Below, piece after piece: positions 26,907 to 36,069 of a stretch of DNA of 64,000 bases. The notes beneath the pieces were generated by a model. The model ran no database searches, had not been told where the DNA came from, and saw nothing but the letters and a program-made list of their open reading frames with translations. The translations under genes were made by a program, and so were the position numbers. This stretch comes from Peribacillus simplex (lineage in GTDB: Bacteria > Bacillota > Bacilli > Bacillales > DSM-1321), in assembly GCF_001542915.1 (NCBI RefSeq), contig NZ_LNNH01000007.1, positions 61,263-125,262 on the forward strand, read 5' to 3'. How positions within the stretch are numbered: position 1 is the first letter of the stretch; each line of letters opens with the position of its first letter.

Positions 26907-27908
26907 ATGAACACAATCGTTCCTGTTACAGAGACCGCGAAAAAAAGAAAGGTGGAGTTGTTCGAGTTTTTCTATAAATACGGCACGATATTGACGATTA
27001 TCCTTTTGATTGGAATCTTTGCCGCTTCCAATCCATCTTTCATTCAAACCAACAATCTGATCAATATCCTCCGCTCGATTTCAATCGTGACGATCATTGC
27101 GATCGGCATAACGATATCTTTAACGGTGGATGGATTCGACCTTTCCGTCGGTTCCGTCGCTTCATTGGCCAATGCAATCGTCATATCGATGTTTGTCTGG
27201 TTTTCGCAGGATACCTTGATTGCCATATTGGCTGCAATCGGTGCCTCACTTGTCGTAGGGGCCTTGAATTCGTTCATGATCGTTAAATTGAAAATCCCTG
27301 ACATGCTGATGACATTGGCTACGATGTTCATTATTCAAGGCATAGCCCTTACCTATACAAAAGGGGCGACGGTTTCGCAAAATATGGTCATGCCTGATGG
27401 GACGTTCGCGACAGGACTGATCAGCCCGCTTTTCGCCAAAGTAGGCCAAGTACCATGGATTATTTTAATCATGGCAGTCATAGTGGTGACGACGCACATC
27501 TTTTTGACGTATACGAAGCACGGTCGTTATATGTACATAATCGGGGGAAATAAGGAAGCGGCAAGACTTTCCGGGATAGCGGTCAATAAATACAAGGTGC
27601 TAGCCTATCTCCTTTCCGCTTTATTTGCCGCCATCGGGGGCATTGTCCTTGCTTCAAGGGTCATGACATCTGAAATCAATTCGGGGGCGCCGTATTTAAT
27701 GGATGCCGTTGCAGCTGCCTTCATTGGTTCCTCCGTCTTGGGGGCCGGGAAACCGAATGCCTTCGGAACCTTTATTGGAGCCGTCCTGATCGGAATCCTG
27801 CAAAATGGGCTGATCATGATGTCGGTGCCCTACTATGCAATGGATATCGTCAAAGGAACAGTGCTGGCCCTTGCACTTGCGATTACCTATTATAAACAAA
27901 AACATTAA
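26907..27908 (+). CDS. Rbs-type ABC importer permease
   Basis: A 333-residue RbsC-like permease with eight to ten membrane helices. Family markers are 'TVDGFDLSVGSVASLA' and 'GGNKEAARLSGIAVN' (cytoplasmic loop contacting the ATPase), with 'DAVAAAFIGSSVLGAGKPN' later. ATG at 26907 begins right after the ATPase stop, 8 bases after AGGAGG. It completes a binding protein-ATPase-permease set; no metabolic enzyme gene is in the operon. Confidence 0.9.
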   Translation: MNTIVPVTETAKKRKVELFEFFYKYGTILTIILLIGIFAASNPSFIQTNNLINILRSISIVTIIAIGITISLTVDGFDLSVGSVASLANAIVISMFVWFSQDTLIAILAAIGASLVVGALNSFMIVKLKIPDMLMTLATMFIIQGIALTYTKGATVSQNMVMPDGTFATGLISPLFAKVGQVPWIILIMAVIVVTTHIFLTYTKHGRYMYIIGGNKEAARLSGIAVNKYKVLAYLLSALFAAIGGIVLASRVMTSEINSGAPYLMDAVAAAFIGSSVLGAGKPNAFGTFIGAVLIGILQNGLIMMSVPYYAMDIVKGTVLALALAITYYKQKH

Positions 27909-27926
27909 TGTTCCCATGATATTTAT

Positions 27927-27966
27927 ACATCAGTCCCTTTGCCATCATGAGCATGGGGGCTGATGT
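27927..27966 (+). terminator. Hairpin at the end of the SAM-controlled operon
   Basis: ACATCAGTCCC / GGGGCTGATGT stem (27927-27937 with 27956-27966). The T-run after it is poor, so termination may be weak or factor-dependent. Confidence 0.5.
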
Positions 27967-28130
27967 CATTCAGGTCATATAGGACTCATAATGAAATATG
28001 TGATTTTAAGGTGAGTTTTCTGCCCAGTTTCATCGGCATGGCTGTACATCGGTCGGATGAATACTGATTCAACTTGGCTAGCTCCCAAGACCGGCATCGC
28101 AATGGCGGTTCTACTTAGTGACATAGAAAA

Positions 28131-28160
28131 AACAGAACCCGTAGAATTTCAGGTTCTGTT
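28131..28160 (-). terminator. Terminator of the gene at 28168-28524
   Basis: Perfect stem AACAGAACC / GGTTCTGTT (28131-28139 and 28152-28160); on the minus strand a T-run follows. Confidence 0.82.
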
Positions 28161-28167
28161 GATGGCA

Positions 28168-28524
28168 TTATTTGAAATTCCGCACTTCCTCATTGCCCTC
28201 GAACTTATTATCCTTCAATATGCCGATTTCCTCTATATGATTTCGGGCATTTTCATCTCCTAATCGATAAATGATGGCATAAAGTTTTTTCATGGCTGCA
28301 TCGTATTTATCATTCGCACGGTCATGATGATAGAGGAGAAAGGGCACATGTGAACGGGCATATGCTTCCGAATCATCTTTATGTTGCTCTTCTAAGCATT
28401 GTTTCAATTCCGCCAGTTCCTCATCCGTTGCGTGTATCGTGAAGCTTGGATTTTCTTCAAGTTTCTGTCCGAGTACATCGCCGCTGACCAAATCGACGTG
28501 GTAGGTCTGTTTTTCTTGCGTCAT
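28168..28524 (-). CDS. Conserved soluble protein of unknown function
   Basis: A 118-residue soluble, acidic protein rich in His and Asp/Glu. It begins with a strand-rich segment 'TYHVDLVSGDVL', then is mostly helical with 'HVPFLLYHHDRANDKYD' and 'LYAIIYRLGDENARNHIEEIGIL'. I have the impression of a family widespread in Bacillus that is loosely labelled hydrolase, but I see no catalytic motif that proves this. Single gene with its own terminator. Confidence 0.65.
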   Translation of the reverse strand: MTQEKQTYHVDLVSGDVLGQKLEENPSFTIHATDEELAELKQCLEEQHKDDSEAYARSHVPFLLYHHDRANDKYDAAMKKLYAIIYRLGDENARNHIEEIGILKDNKFEGNEEVRNFK

Positions 28525-28678
28525 TTGCTGATCATCCTTTCAATCGTTTATCTATGATGTACCACTATTTGTAAAAGATAATCATAAAAGAGAACAATTC
28601 CATAAAAATAAAACAAACCGGATCGTGATCAATCGTTTAAAATGGAAGTATAGAGTGGATAAAATGAGGAGTGATACG

Positions 28679-29383
28679 GTGAAGAAATCATTCGTGATCA
28701 TTGTCTGGATGACCTTGCTTGCTTCAGGCTGCGTAACAAGAAATTTCGATTCGAATATGGAATTGGGGAGAAGCCAGTTACATGAGGAAAATTATTTAGA
28801 AGCCCACGAAGCATTTGAATTAGCCTATAAAGAAGCCAAAACAACAAAAGCGAAAGAATTAAAGGACCTGTCTGGCTTTCTAGCAAATGGTATGAAGAAC
28901 TACGAGGAACAGGATTTTAAAGCTGCCCAGGCTGAATTTAAAGCGGCAGCCGCCTACAAGGCAAAATCCAGCGAGGGGAAACATCTGGTTACAAAGGCAA
29001 TGGAGATGGCCTCCGTATCACAATCCGCCAGCATAGAACCAGGTGAGGGGAAGGGTGGAAGTGACAATGCCGAGGAGTTTGCCGAGCCGAATTCGGAAGC
29101 GTTAGAAAGGAAGAAATCTTCCACCCTGGAGAAGCCAGCTGAACCAGTGAAGGAAAAAGCGTTAAGTGAACATCAGGCGGAGAAGCTTGTAAGAGATTAC
29201 GTGGACATGGAAAAATTCCCGCATTTACAAATTGAATATGCTCGTGAGGATAAAAAGGGAAATTATATTTTCCAAGTTTTCGAAAGTGATCAAGAAAGTA
29301 AGGGCAGCGGTCACAGGGCGGTATGGGGCTGGTATGGTGTGAATGCGGAGACAAAAGAGGTATATGAAGTCATGGAGACATGA
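28679..29383 (+). CDS. Lipoprotein with TPR-like repeats
   Basis: A 234-residue predicted lipoprotein: hydrophobic signal and lipobox 'LLASGC' (Cys at about residue 18), then two TPR-like helical pairs ('SQLHEENYLEAHEAFELAYKE' in part; 'NYEEQDFKAAQAEFKAAAAY'), a low-complexity Glu/Lys/Ser linker (about 115-165), and a C-terminal alpha/beta domain ('YARED...YIFQVFES...AVWGWYGVNAETKEVYEV') that looks like PepSY/YpmB-type domains. GTG at 28679 is chosen: GAGGAG lies 7 bases upstream and the signal peptide then has normal length. Function unknown, probably envelope-related. Confidence 0.72.
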   Translation: MKKSFVIIVWMTLLASGCVTRNFDSNMELGRSQLHEENYLEAHEAFELAYKEAKTTKAKELKDLSGFLANGMKNYEEQDFKAAQAEFKAAAAYKAKSSEGKHLVTKAMEMASVSQSASIEPGEGKGGSDNAEEFAEPNSEALERKKSSTLEKPAEPVKEKALSEHQAEKLVRDYVDMEKFPHLQIEYAREDKKGNYIFQVFESDQESKGSGHRAVWGWYGVNAETKEVYEVMET

Positions 29384-29398
29384 CTCTGTGTGTAAAAG

Positions 29399-29426
29399 AG
29401 GCCCCCTGATGCGGCCTTTTTATTTT
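29399..29426 (+). terminator. Terminator after the TPR lipoprotein gene
   Basis: AGGCC / GGCCT stem (29399-29403 and 29413-29417) followed by TTTTATTTT. Confidence 0.7.
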
Positions 29427-29562
29427 GCATCAGTGGATAATAGCGCGGAAAAACTTTGATTTTTTTTTAGAAAAGTCTGCACGGCCTTTATTTTCTTAAG
29501 AATTTTTTAATAATTGACCTTTATGATAGAACCAATCAAAGGAATTCATAGGAGGGATTAAG

Positions 29563-30795
29563 ATGGAGGATTATAATGGCAATGAGCAAGTCCGGGTGAA
29601 GGAAGAACGGAAAAAAGGAAAATCCCTTTGGAAGACTAGTCTTGTTTCCGGCACCGTTGCTTCCATGGTTACATCTTCTGTATTTATATTTGGCGGCGAT
29701 TTCATAGATCAAGGAAAAAAATCAGTGGATGATTCAGCCCAAACGGCAAGTGTAGCGCAAACGGAAAGGGCAGAAAAGGAAGGGGTCACGCCGCAAAAGC
29801 TGTCGACAAGCACTGATTCAAAGGATCGGGCAAATATGGTTGAGACCGCATCAAAATCGATTGTCGGGGTCGTGAACTTACAGGATACACAAAACCAAAG
29901 CCCGTTCCAGCAGCAAAGCACGGAAAGTGAAAAGGTCGAGACCGGAACTGGATCAGGAGTCATTTATAAAAAAGCCAATGGAAAAGCTTATATCATTACG
30001 AACAACCATGTCATCGAAGGGGCAAAGGAAGTCGAAATTTCCTTGTATGATGGACAAAAGGCGACAGCTGCTGTTGTTGGCGCCGATGCTTTGACGGATT
30101 TGGCGGTTTTGACAATCGATGCTTCGAAGGCACCGGATGGAATAAAGTTTGGAAATTCGGATAGTATGCGTCCAGGAGAAGAGGTACTGGCCATCGGGAA
30201 TCCACTTGGACTTGATTTTTCACGTTCGGTTACACAGGGAATCGTCAGTGCGACGGGGCGCTCCATTTCCGTTGATACATCGGATGGCGCTTGGACATTG
30301 GATGTCATTCAAACGGATGCCGCGATAAATCCAGGGAATAGCGGCGGTGCACTGATCAACACGGCTGGAGAGGTTATCGGGATAAACAGCTTGAAGATAT
30401 CCGAAAGCGGTGTGGAAGGCTTGGGCTTTGCCATACCAAGCAATGATGTGATCCCGGTCGTGACGGAACTGATCGAAAATGGGAAAATCACCCGCCCATA
30501 CCTGGGTGTAAGCTTGGCCAGTATCGAAGAGCTGCCGCAGTATTACCTTCAAGATGTACCAGAGGCTGCGAAAACAGGTGTGATGATCACAAGTATAGAA
30601 GCTGGATCGGCAGCTGAGAAGGGCGGACTTAAGCAACAGGATATCATCATGGAAATGGACGGAACTAAAATCAGTACGGCTGCAGAATTAAGGAAATACT
30701 TATACACCGATAAAAAAATCGGCGATAAAGTGAAGGTTAAGGTGTATCGTGGCAAAGAAGAGAAAACGGCAACGATTACTTTGCAAAAGTCATAG
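29563..30795 (+). CDS. HtrA-family membrane-anchored serine protease
   Basis: A 410-residue protease: cytoplasmic N-tail, one membrane anchor at about 26-46, a linker, a trypsin-like domain with catalytic His ('TNNHVIEG'), Asp ('LTDLAVL') and Ser ('NPGNSGGAL'), and a C-terminal PDZ domain (about 305-405). It degrades misfolded proteins outside the membrane, like Bacillus HtrA, HtrB and HtrC; I cannot tell which. GGAGGG is well placed before the ATG. In B. subtilis htrA/htrB respond to CssRS; no CssR site was identified here. Confidence 0.9.
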   Translation: MEDYNGNEQVRVKEERKKGKSLWKTSLVSGTVASMVTSSVFIFGGDFIDQGKKSVDDSAQTASVAQTERAEKEGVTPQKLSTSTDSKDRANMVETASKSIVGVVNLQDTQNQSPFQQQSTESEKVETGTGSGVIYKKANGKAYIITNNHVIEGAKEVEISLYDGQKATAAVVGADALTDLAVLTIDASKAPDGIKFGNSDSMRPGEEVLAIGNPLGLDFSRSVTQGIVSATGRSISVDTSDGAWTLDVIQTDAAINPGNSGGALINTAGEVIGINSLKISESGVEGLGFAIPSNDVIPVVTELIENGKITRPYLGVSLASIEELPQYYLQDVPEAAKTGVMITSIEAGSAAEKGGLKQQDIIMEMDGTKISTAAELRKYLYTDKKIGDKVKVKVYRGKEEKTATITLQKS

Positions 30796-30803
30796 TGTGA
30801 GTG

Positions 30804-30840
30804 GAGGACCCCTGAAGATCTATTCAGGGGTCCTTTATTG
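30804..30840 (+). terminator. Terminator after the HtrA-family gene
   Basis: Perfect 12-bp stem AGGACCCCTGAA / TTCAGGGGTCCT (30805-30816 and 30823-30834) followed by TTATT. Confidence 0.87.
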
Positions 30841-31068
30841 AAGAGTTGAGCCATCCTGGCAGTTGGTGTATAGAAGAGGGGAATATCGGAGAAAATTAAT
30901 AGTGTATTTATCCTGTTTTGCAGAAATTCCCATCTAGTCATGAATGCCTAAAGGCAAGCAGTGGCTTCGTCTATTTGTCAAGATTTTCTACTGTTTATAT
31001 GTTGAAAATTAGAAAAGATTTGACAAATTTGTGAATTGTCATAAAATAGAAAGAAAGGGGATGAAATT

Positions 31069-31374
31069 ATGGAAGCTAATCAGAAGATGTTGGATGCAGT
31101 GAGATGGGTATCGGGCACAGGTTGTGTAATCGGAATTTTCATTTTTTGTTTAAGTTTTTTTGTAAGCGATTACAATAGAGATTATATCTTAACTGCTGTT
31201 GGCATGGCTATCACATTAAGCGCAGCTGCCATTTTCCTAGTTGGTATATTTTTTGTCCTGACAGAAGAAATGGTTATGAATACACATAAAGGTGAAAGAG
31301 TTGAACCGGAGACGACCAAGATCATCAAAATAAAAACAAAAGCGAAAACAAAAAGAAGAAGGGTGTCGATATGA
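31069..31374 (+). CDS. Small two-helix membrane protein of unknown function
   Basis: A 101-residue protein with two membrane helices (about 14-34 and 42-64) and a strongly basic cytoplasmic tail (contains 'KIKTKAKTKRRRVSI'). AAAGGGG lies before the ATG. The stop codon lies inside the terminator hairpin it shares with the qox operon. No family recognised. The 270 bases upstream hold only the htrA terminator and this gene's promoter region. Confidence 0.65.
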   Translation: MEANQKMLDAVRWVSGTGCVIGIFIFCLSFFVSDYNRDYILTAVGMAITLSAAAIFLVGIFFVLTEEMVMNTHKGERVEPETTKIIKIKTKAKTKRRRVSI

Positions 31375-31388
31375 CACCCTTCTTTTTA
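31355..31388. terminator. Bidirectional terminator shared with the qox operon
   Basis: GAAGGGTGTC / GACACCCTTC stem (31358-31367 and 31373-31382) with TTTTT on the right and A-rich sequence on the left, so it works in both directions. Confidence 0.9.
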
Positions 31389-31393
31389 AGCTA

Positions 31394-31684
31394 TTATTGG
31401 TAACCCCAAATCATTGTAAGCAGTGTACCGAATATGGTAACCAAAGCAATGAATAGAGCGTAGTAAACGTTTGTGTAGATGGCTTTCTTATCCTCGGATT
31501 CACCAGCATGCATGAACATGACCAGCTGAACGCCGGCTTGCATGAATGCAGTCACTAAAAGGACGATCATACCGGTTTTAAAAGAAAGTTCATATACAAC
31601 TACACCAAGAGCAACGGCTGTAAGAACCATGGAGAATATGAATCCCATAACATGTCCACGCGGGAATAGCTGTTTCATATTCAT
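31394..31684 (-). CDS. qoxD: Cytochrome aa3 quinol oxidase subunit IV
   Basis: A 96-residue protein with three membrane helices, typical of QoxD ('FSMVLTAVALGVVVYEL', 'MQAGVQLVMFMHAGE', 'TIFGTLLTMIWGYQ'). It is an accessory subunit for assembly of the heme-copper quinol oxidase. Last gene of qoxABCD, beginning 1 base after qoxC ends. Confidence 0.93.
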   Translation of the reverse strand: MNMKQLFPRGHVMGFIFSMVLTAVALGVVVYELSFKTGMIVLLVTAFMQAGVQLVMFMHAGESEDKKAIYTNVYYALFIALVTIFGTLLTMIWGYQ

Positions 31685-31685
31685 A

Positions 31686-32282
31686 TTACATCATTCCTTT
31701 CAGATAGACGAAGCTGAAAATGAAGATCCAAACAACGTCTAGGAAATGCCAGTATAGAGAGTAGATGAACGCTTTGTTCGTAGTTTCCGGTGTCAAACCG
31801 CGCTTTTTGACTTGAAGCACGATGAATGTTCCCCAGAATAAACCGAGCGTTACGTGAGCTCCATGCGTTCCAAGCAATGTTAACAAGATGGATGTGAACG
31901 CACTTACTTGCAGTCCTGCACCGATATGAACATAGTGCTTGAACTCAAAGATCTCAGTGCCAAGGAATCCGGCCCCAAGCGCAAGAGTGATGATGAAGAA
32001 AACCATCATTGCATTCTTGCTGCCATGGCGCATTGCATTAATTCCAAGACCGATGGTGAAACTACTAGTCAATAGAAGGATCGTTTCAATCAGAACTGGT
32101 GTAACCTCAAAGATGTCTCCACCAACAGGTCCATTGCCGGTCCTGTTAACGAGTGTGAAGTACGTTGCAAACAGTGTTGCGAAAAGCGCGATTTCAGCTC
32201 CAAGGAAAATCCAGAAACCTAAAATCTTTAATCGGTTTTCTTCTGTACTATATTCAAGTGGCAGCGAGTTATCTATTTTCAT
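31686..32282 (-). CDS. qoxC: Cytochrome aa3 quinol oxidase subunit III
   Basis: A 198-residue protein with five membrane helices in the heme-copper oxidase subunit III family ('[21 protein letters not shown]', '[14 protein letters not shown]', '[17 protein letters not shown]', '[16 protein letters not shown]'; the WHFxD motif is diagnostic). Overlaps the qoxB stop by 4 bases (ATGA), indicating translational coupling. Confidence 0.94.
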   Translation of the reverse strand: MKIDNSLPLEYSTEENRLKILGFWIFLGAEIALFATLFATYFTLVNRTGNGPVGGDIFEVTPVLIETILLLTSSFTIGLGINAMRHGSKNAMMVFFIITLALGAGFLGTEIFEFKHYVHIGAGLQVSAFTSILLTLLGTHGAHVTLGLFWGTFIVLQVKKRGLTPETTNKAFIYSLYWHFLDVVWIFIFSFVYLKGMM

Positions 32283-34228
32283 GCGTTAGCACCTCGCAAT
32301 TTTTTTTCTGTTTCTTCTATCTCTTCAACGGAGATGTGATGACCGTGATCTTTTTCAAATGAACGGTGGGCCATGCAAGCAAAGATTCCAAGTGTTGCAA
32401 TGATTGCGAAGATCCACATGCTGAATACCATTGCAAATCCCCATACGAAGAAGATGATACCCAGTACGAACGGAACGCCGCTGTTATTTGGCATATGGAT
32501 TTCTTTGTACTTGCCTTTGAACAATGCCGGACCATTATTTTTTGAATCCCAGAATGCTTGTGAAGAATCAACTTCAGGTACGATAGCGAAGTTGTATTCC
32601 GGAACTGGACTGTGTGTAGCCCATTCCAATGAACGTGCATTCCAAGGATCGCTTGTGATATTTCTTGGCGCATAACGAGTGCTCCAGTAAATGTTGTACA
32701 CAAGGAATGCGAAACCGATCAATAAACCAAGTGCACCAACGAATGAAAGCATGTTCAACGGACCATATCCTGTTGCTTCTGAATATGTGTACATACGACG
32801 TGCTTGACCATCCAAACCTGTGATGAACATTGGGAAGAATGTTACGTTAAATCCGACTACGATGAACCAGAAAGCCCATTTCCCAATTCTTTCGCTCAAT
32901 TGGAAGTTGAAGATTTTTGGCCACCAGTACGTAAACCCAGCAAGTACGGAGAATACAGTACCCGGAATCAATACGTAGTGGAAATGCGCCACCAAGAACA
33001 TTGTGTTGTGATATTGGTAATCGGCACTTGCCATTGCAAGCATGACGCCCGTTACCCCACCGATCGTGAAGATCGGAATGAAAGCTAAAGAGTAAAGCAT
33101 TGGAACGGTGAATTCAATTTTCCCTCTCCAAAGCGTGAACAGCCAGTTAAAGATCTTGATTCCCGTCGGAACGGCAATCGCCATCGTTGTAATCGAGAAG
33201 ATACCGTTAACCATTGCACCGTGACCCATCGTGAAGAAATGGTGAGCCCATACAACGAATGATAGAACGGAAATGGCAACCATAGAGACAACCATTGATT
33301 TATAACCATAAAGGTTACGACGTGCAAATGTAGAAATGATCTCACTGTATATACCGAAGGCAGGCAAGATAACGATATAAACCTCAGGGTGTCCCCAAAT
33401 CCAGAACAAGTTAGCCCAGAGCATATCCGATCCGCCGTTAGCCATTGTAAAGAAGTTAGTTCCAAACAGACGGTCCATTGTCATTAACGCCAGTGCCACT
33501 GTCAATACAGGGAAAGCGAAGACGATGATAAGGTTCGTGATAAGGATTGACCATGTGAACATCGGCATTTTCATCAATGTCATACCAGGTGCTCTCATTT
33601 TCAAAATTGTTACGATAAAGTTGATACCAGTCATCAATGTACCGATACCTGCGATTTGAATCGCGATCGCGTAATAGTTCATCCCAACGGATTCACTGAA
33701 TTCGACACTCGCTAACGGGAAGTAAGCTGTCCAACCTGCATCAGGAGAACCCCCGACAACGAACGAGATGTTGAATAACATGGCTCCCCAGAAGAACAAC
33801 CAGAAAGAAACTGCGTTCAAACGAGGGAAAGCTACGTCACGTGCCCCAATTTGTAGAGGAGTGACGATATTCATCAAACCGATGATGAATGGCATGGCCA
33901 TGAACAGGATCATAACGACCCCGTGTGTTGTGAAAATTTCATTATAATGCTGTCCATCCAACAAACCATTATCAGGTATTGCTGTTTGAGCACGCATCAA
34001 TATTGCGTCGGCTCCACCACGGAAAAGCATAAGTAGTGCAGCGAGAATGTACATGATACCGATACGTTTGTGGTCAACCGTTGTGAACCACTCGCGCCAT
34101 AGGTAGCCCCACTTTTTAAAATAGGTTACGCCTACTAGTATTGCAAGTACTGTAACCGCGATTGCGATCTGTGAACCGACAATCATAGGGGAGCTGTGTG
34201 GTACGGCAAATCTATCAAAGTAATCCAT
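32279..34228 (-). CDS. qoxB: Cytochrome aa3 quinol oxidase subunit I
   Basis: A 649-residue core subunit with about 14 membrane helices. Heme and copper ligands are readable: low-spin heme His in '[10 protein letters not shown]', CuB His and the cross-linked Tyr in '[10 protein letters not shown]', CuB His pair in 'WAHHFF', and the heme His pair in '[10 protein letters not shown]'. It reduces oxygen to water with electrons from menaquinol and pumps protons. Second gene of the operon. Confidence 0.96.
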   Translation of the reverse strand: MDYFDRFAVPHSSPMIVGSQIAIAVTVLAILVGVTYFKKWGYLWREWFTTVDHKRIGIMYILAALLMLFRGGADAILMRAQTAIPDNGLLDGQHYNEIFTTHGVVMILFMAMPFIIGLMNIVTPLQIGARDVAFPRLNAVSFWLFFWGAMLFNISFVVGGSPDAGWTAYFPLASVEFSESVGMNYYAIAIQIAGIGTLMTGINFIVTILKMRAPGMTLMKMPMFTWSILITNLIIVFAFPVLTVALALMTMDRLFGTNFFTMANGGSDMLWANLFWIWGHPEVYIVILPAFGIYSEIISTFARRNLYGYKSMVVSMVAISVLSFVVWAHHFFTMGHGAMVNGIFSITTMAIAVPTGIKIFNWLFTLWRGKIEFTVPMLYSLAFIPIFTIGGVTGVMLAMASADYQYHNTMFLVAHFHYVLIPGTVFSVLAGFTYWWPKIFNFQLSERIGKWAFWFIVVGFNVTFFPMFITGLDGQARRMYTYSEATGYGPLNMLSFVGALGLLIGFAFLVYNIYWSTRYAPRNITSDPWNARSLEWATHSPVPEYNFAIVPEVDSSQAFWDSKNNGPALFKGKYKEIHMPNNSGVPFVLGIIFFVWGFAMVFSMWIFAIIATLGIFACMAHRSFEKDHGHHISVEEIEETEKKLRGANA

Positions 34229-34285
34229 ACTCTTTGTGACTCCTTTCGAAAAGTTATTCTAAATAACTGCTTGTGATTTTAAATC

Positions 34286-35203
34286 TTAATGTTGATGCTC
34301 TGTTTCTGCTTCATCCGCTTTTTTAGAATCTTCGTGTTCTGAGTGTTTAGATTCTCCATTGCCTGAAGCACCGTGATTGTGTTCAGGGGCAGGTCTGAAG
34401 TCAAGATGTGTTCCGTTAAATGTGTATTGTCCAACGTGACCTGGCTCCAATAGTTTATCAAATTCACTTTCCGTCAATTTCTTAGCGGTACCGTGAATTT
34501 CATCAACCCACTTCGTGTATTCATCTTCAGGCATAGCCTTAACATTGAAAGTATGTTCAGCGAAACCTGAACCACTGAAGTTGGCGTTTCTTCCCATATA
34601 CTCACCAGGTGTATCTGCTACCAAGTGCAAAGTGTTCACCATGTCACTCATCGCATATTTTTGCCCACCTAGTTGTGGAATCCAGAAGCTTGAGATTGGT
34701 CCGTAAGAATAAAGCTTAAATTCGATTGGTCGGTTTGTTGGTAAGAACAAGTAGTTTACTGTTTCAATATCCTCTTCCGGATAACTGAAATGCCACTTCC
34801 AGTTTGAAGATGCAGCATAAATGATCAATGGTTCTTGATCCTCATATCCTTTTGGTGTAGCCTCGACTTCATATGTCGAGCGAACACTGACAACGGAAAG
34901 GAATATGACGATAAGGATCGGGATAATTGTCCAGATCGCTTCGAGAACGTGACTTCCTTCCACGTGAGGTGGTACATAGTCATCGCTTGACTTGGAAGCG
35001 CGGTATTTAAATAACATAATTGCATAGAGAATGACAACGACTAAGACAATAATTAACATCGTCCAAATTGAAATCATGATCACATTAGCTTGGTTTGCTG
35101 CTACAGGACCTTTTGGATCGAGTACAGCTAATGGGTTGTCGCAACCAGTTAGTACGGTGGCGATGGAAAAAATTATAGTTAATAAAGCCCATTTCATTTT
35201 CAT
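34286..35203 (-). CDS. qoxA: Cytochrome aa3 quinol oxidase subunit II (lipoprotein)
   Basis: A 305-residue lipoprotein with lipobox 'VLTGC', two membrane helices (about 40-62 and 85-105) and an extracellular cupredoxin domain. The CuA-binding Cys pair of cytochrome c oxidases is absent, as expected for a quinol oxidase. The C-terminus is His-, Glu- and Lys-rich ('HNHGAS...ETEHQH'), perhaps metal-binding, which I regard as a lineage detail. First gene of the operon, with AAAGGGG before the ATG. Confidence 0.95.
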   Translation of the reverse strand: MKMKWALLTIIFSIATVLTGCDNPLAVLDPKGPVAANQANVIMISIWTMLIIVLVVVILYAIMLFKYRASKSSDDYVPPHVEGSHVLEAIWTIIPILIVIFLSVVSVRSTYEVEATPKGYEDQEPLIIYAASSNWKWHFSYPEEDIETVNYLFLPTNRPIEFKLYSYGPISSFWIPQLGGQKYAMSDMVNTLHLVADTPGEYMGRNANFSGSGFAEHTFNVKAMPEDEYTKWVDEIHGTAKKLTESEFDKLLEPGHVGQYTFNGTHLDFRPAPEHNHGASGNGESKHSEHEDSKKADEAETEHQH

Positions 35204-35323
35204 ATAGATACCCCTTTCTTTCTTTATTGGAAATTCTAAATAACAAGTTATTCAGAGTGAGTGTTACATTGTTCACAAACTGACGTCTCTATATTAGTAT
35301 CATATATGGAAAAAAACAATCAA

Positions 35324-35341
35324 AAGTGACATATGTCACAA
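35324..35341 (-). promoter_or_regulatory. Rex/FNR-type palindrome upstream of qoxABCD
   Basis: GTGACATATGTCAC (35326-35339) is a perfect 14-bp palindrome. With its flanks it fits GTGA-N6-TCACA (FNR/CRP family) and partly the Rex consensus TTGTGAA-N4-TTCACAA. It lies about 120 bases before qoxA, just upstream of a possible minus-strand TTGATT...TACTAA promoter. The rest of 35204-35640 shows no gene. Confidence 0.55.
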
Positions 35342-35640
35342 AAAGTTCATGAAGAGATAGTGAAAGAATGGGATATGAGCTTATTAGTTGGATATATAAT
35401 AAGAAAAGAAGTATAATAGCGTATTAGTTTATTTCAATTTAAGGCTGCTTTCAATTGAAATTTGTTCTCAAAAGAACCGTTCGTGAATTGGTAAAATTTC
35501 AAGAAAATTACATTAGAATAATATTACATATAAAAGCGATGAATAAGACGAGGGTTATAAGGGTTTTATTTGTTTTTTAATATAAAAAGACACCGGATTA
35601 CCAATCGAATAAATTGAGGAATTTAGGCCTAAAGGCAATA

Positions 35641-35678
35641 AAAAAAAGCAGGTATCTAAAAACGATGCCTGCTTTTTT
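35641..35678. terminator. Bidirectional terminator
   Basis: AGCAGGTATC / GATGCCTGCT stem (35647-35656 and 35664-35673) between an A-run and a T-run; ends the small minus-strand gene next to it. Confidence 0.82.
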
Positions 35679-35811
35679 ATTCACTCCATTGCTTCTGGAC
35701 TTGATGAAGGGCCTGTTGTAAAATTTGTTCCTGATTTGCACTAGGTTCCGTGAGGACGTTCGTTTGATAGGATTTCCCTTTATAATCAACTTTCACTGTA
35801 ACTTTTACCAT
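35677..35811 (-). CDS. Small protein of unknown function (44 residues)
   Basis: Reads MVKVTVKVDYKGKSYQTNVL... followed by a Gln-rich helix ending 'HQVQKQWSE'. A good site (AAAGGAAG) lies 8 bases before the ATG and a terminator abuts the stop, so it is very likely real. The pattern (two strands, then a helix) suggests a small folded domain. Family not recognised. Downstream 35812-36030 shows no gene. Confidence 0.65.
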   Translation of the reverse strand: MVKVTVKVDYKGKSYQTNVLTEPSANQEQILQQALHQVQKQWSE

Positions 35812-36030
35812 GATTCATTCTTCCTTTCTTGTCTTGCCTGATTAGTTTAGTGTGAGGGGAGTACACTTCATGTATACCCAGGGGAGTGGAATGCTCAAAC
35901 ATTTCGAACTGGATGACTCAATATTCATAATTATCTGATATTTTATGAAAAATGTCAATATTTTTATGAGGAGTATGACAATAAAAGTGAAGTTTCAGCG
36001 CCGGATAGGGAAAGTCAGTCTTGAAAAATG

Positions 36031-36068
36031 GAAACGGCCCTGCTTTGTTATGGAAGCAGGGTCGTTTC
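36031..36068 (-). terminator. Terminator of the EamA transporter gene
   Basis: A 15-bp stem with one G-U pair (36031-36045 and 36054-36068; core CGGCCCTGCTT / AAGCAGGGTCG). Confidence 0.85.
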
Positions 36069-36069
36069 T

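Noticed and set aside
27927..27966. Strong intrinsic terminator after the SAM-controlled importer
   Set aside because: The stem is good but the following bases are not T-rich, so it is listed only as a hairpin with moderate confidence.
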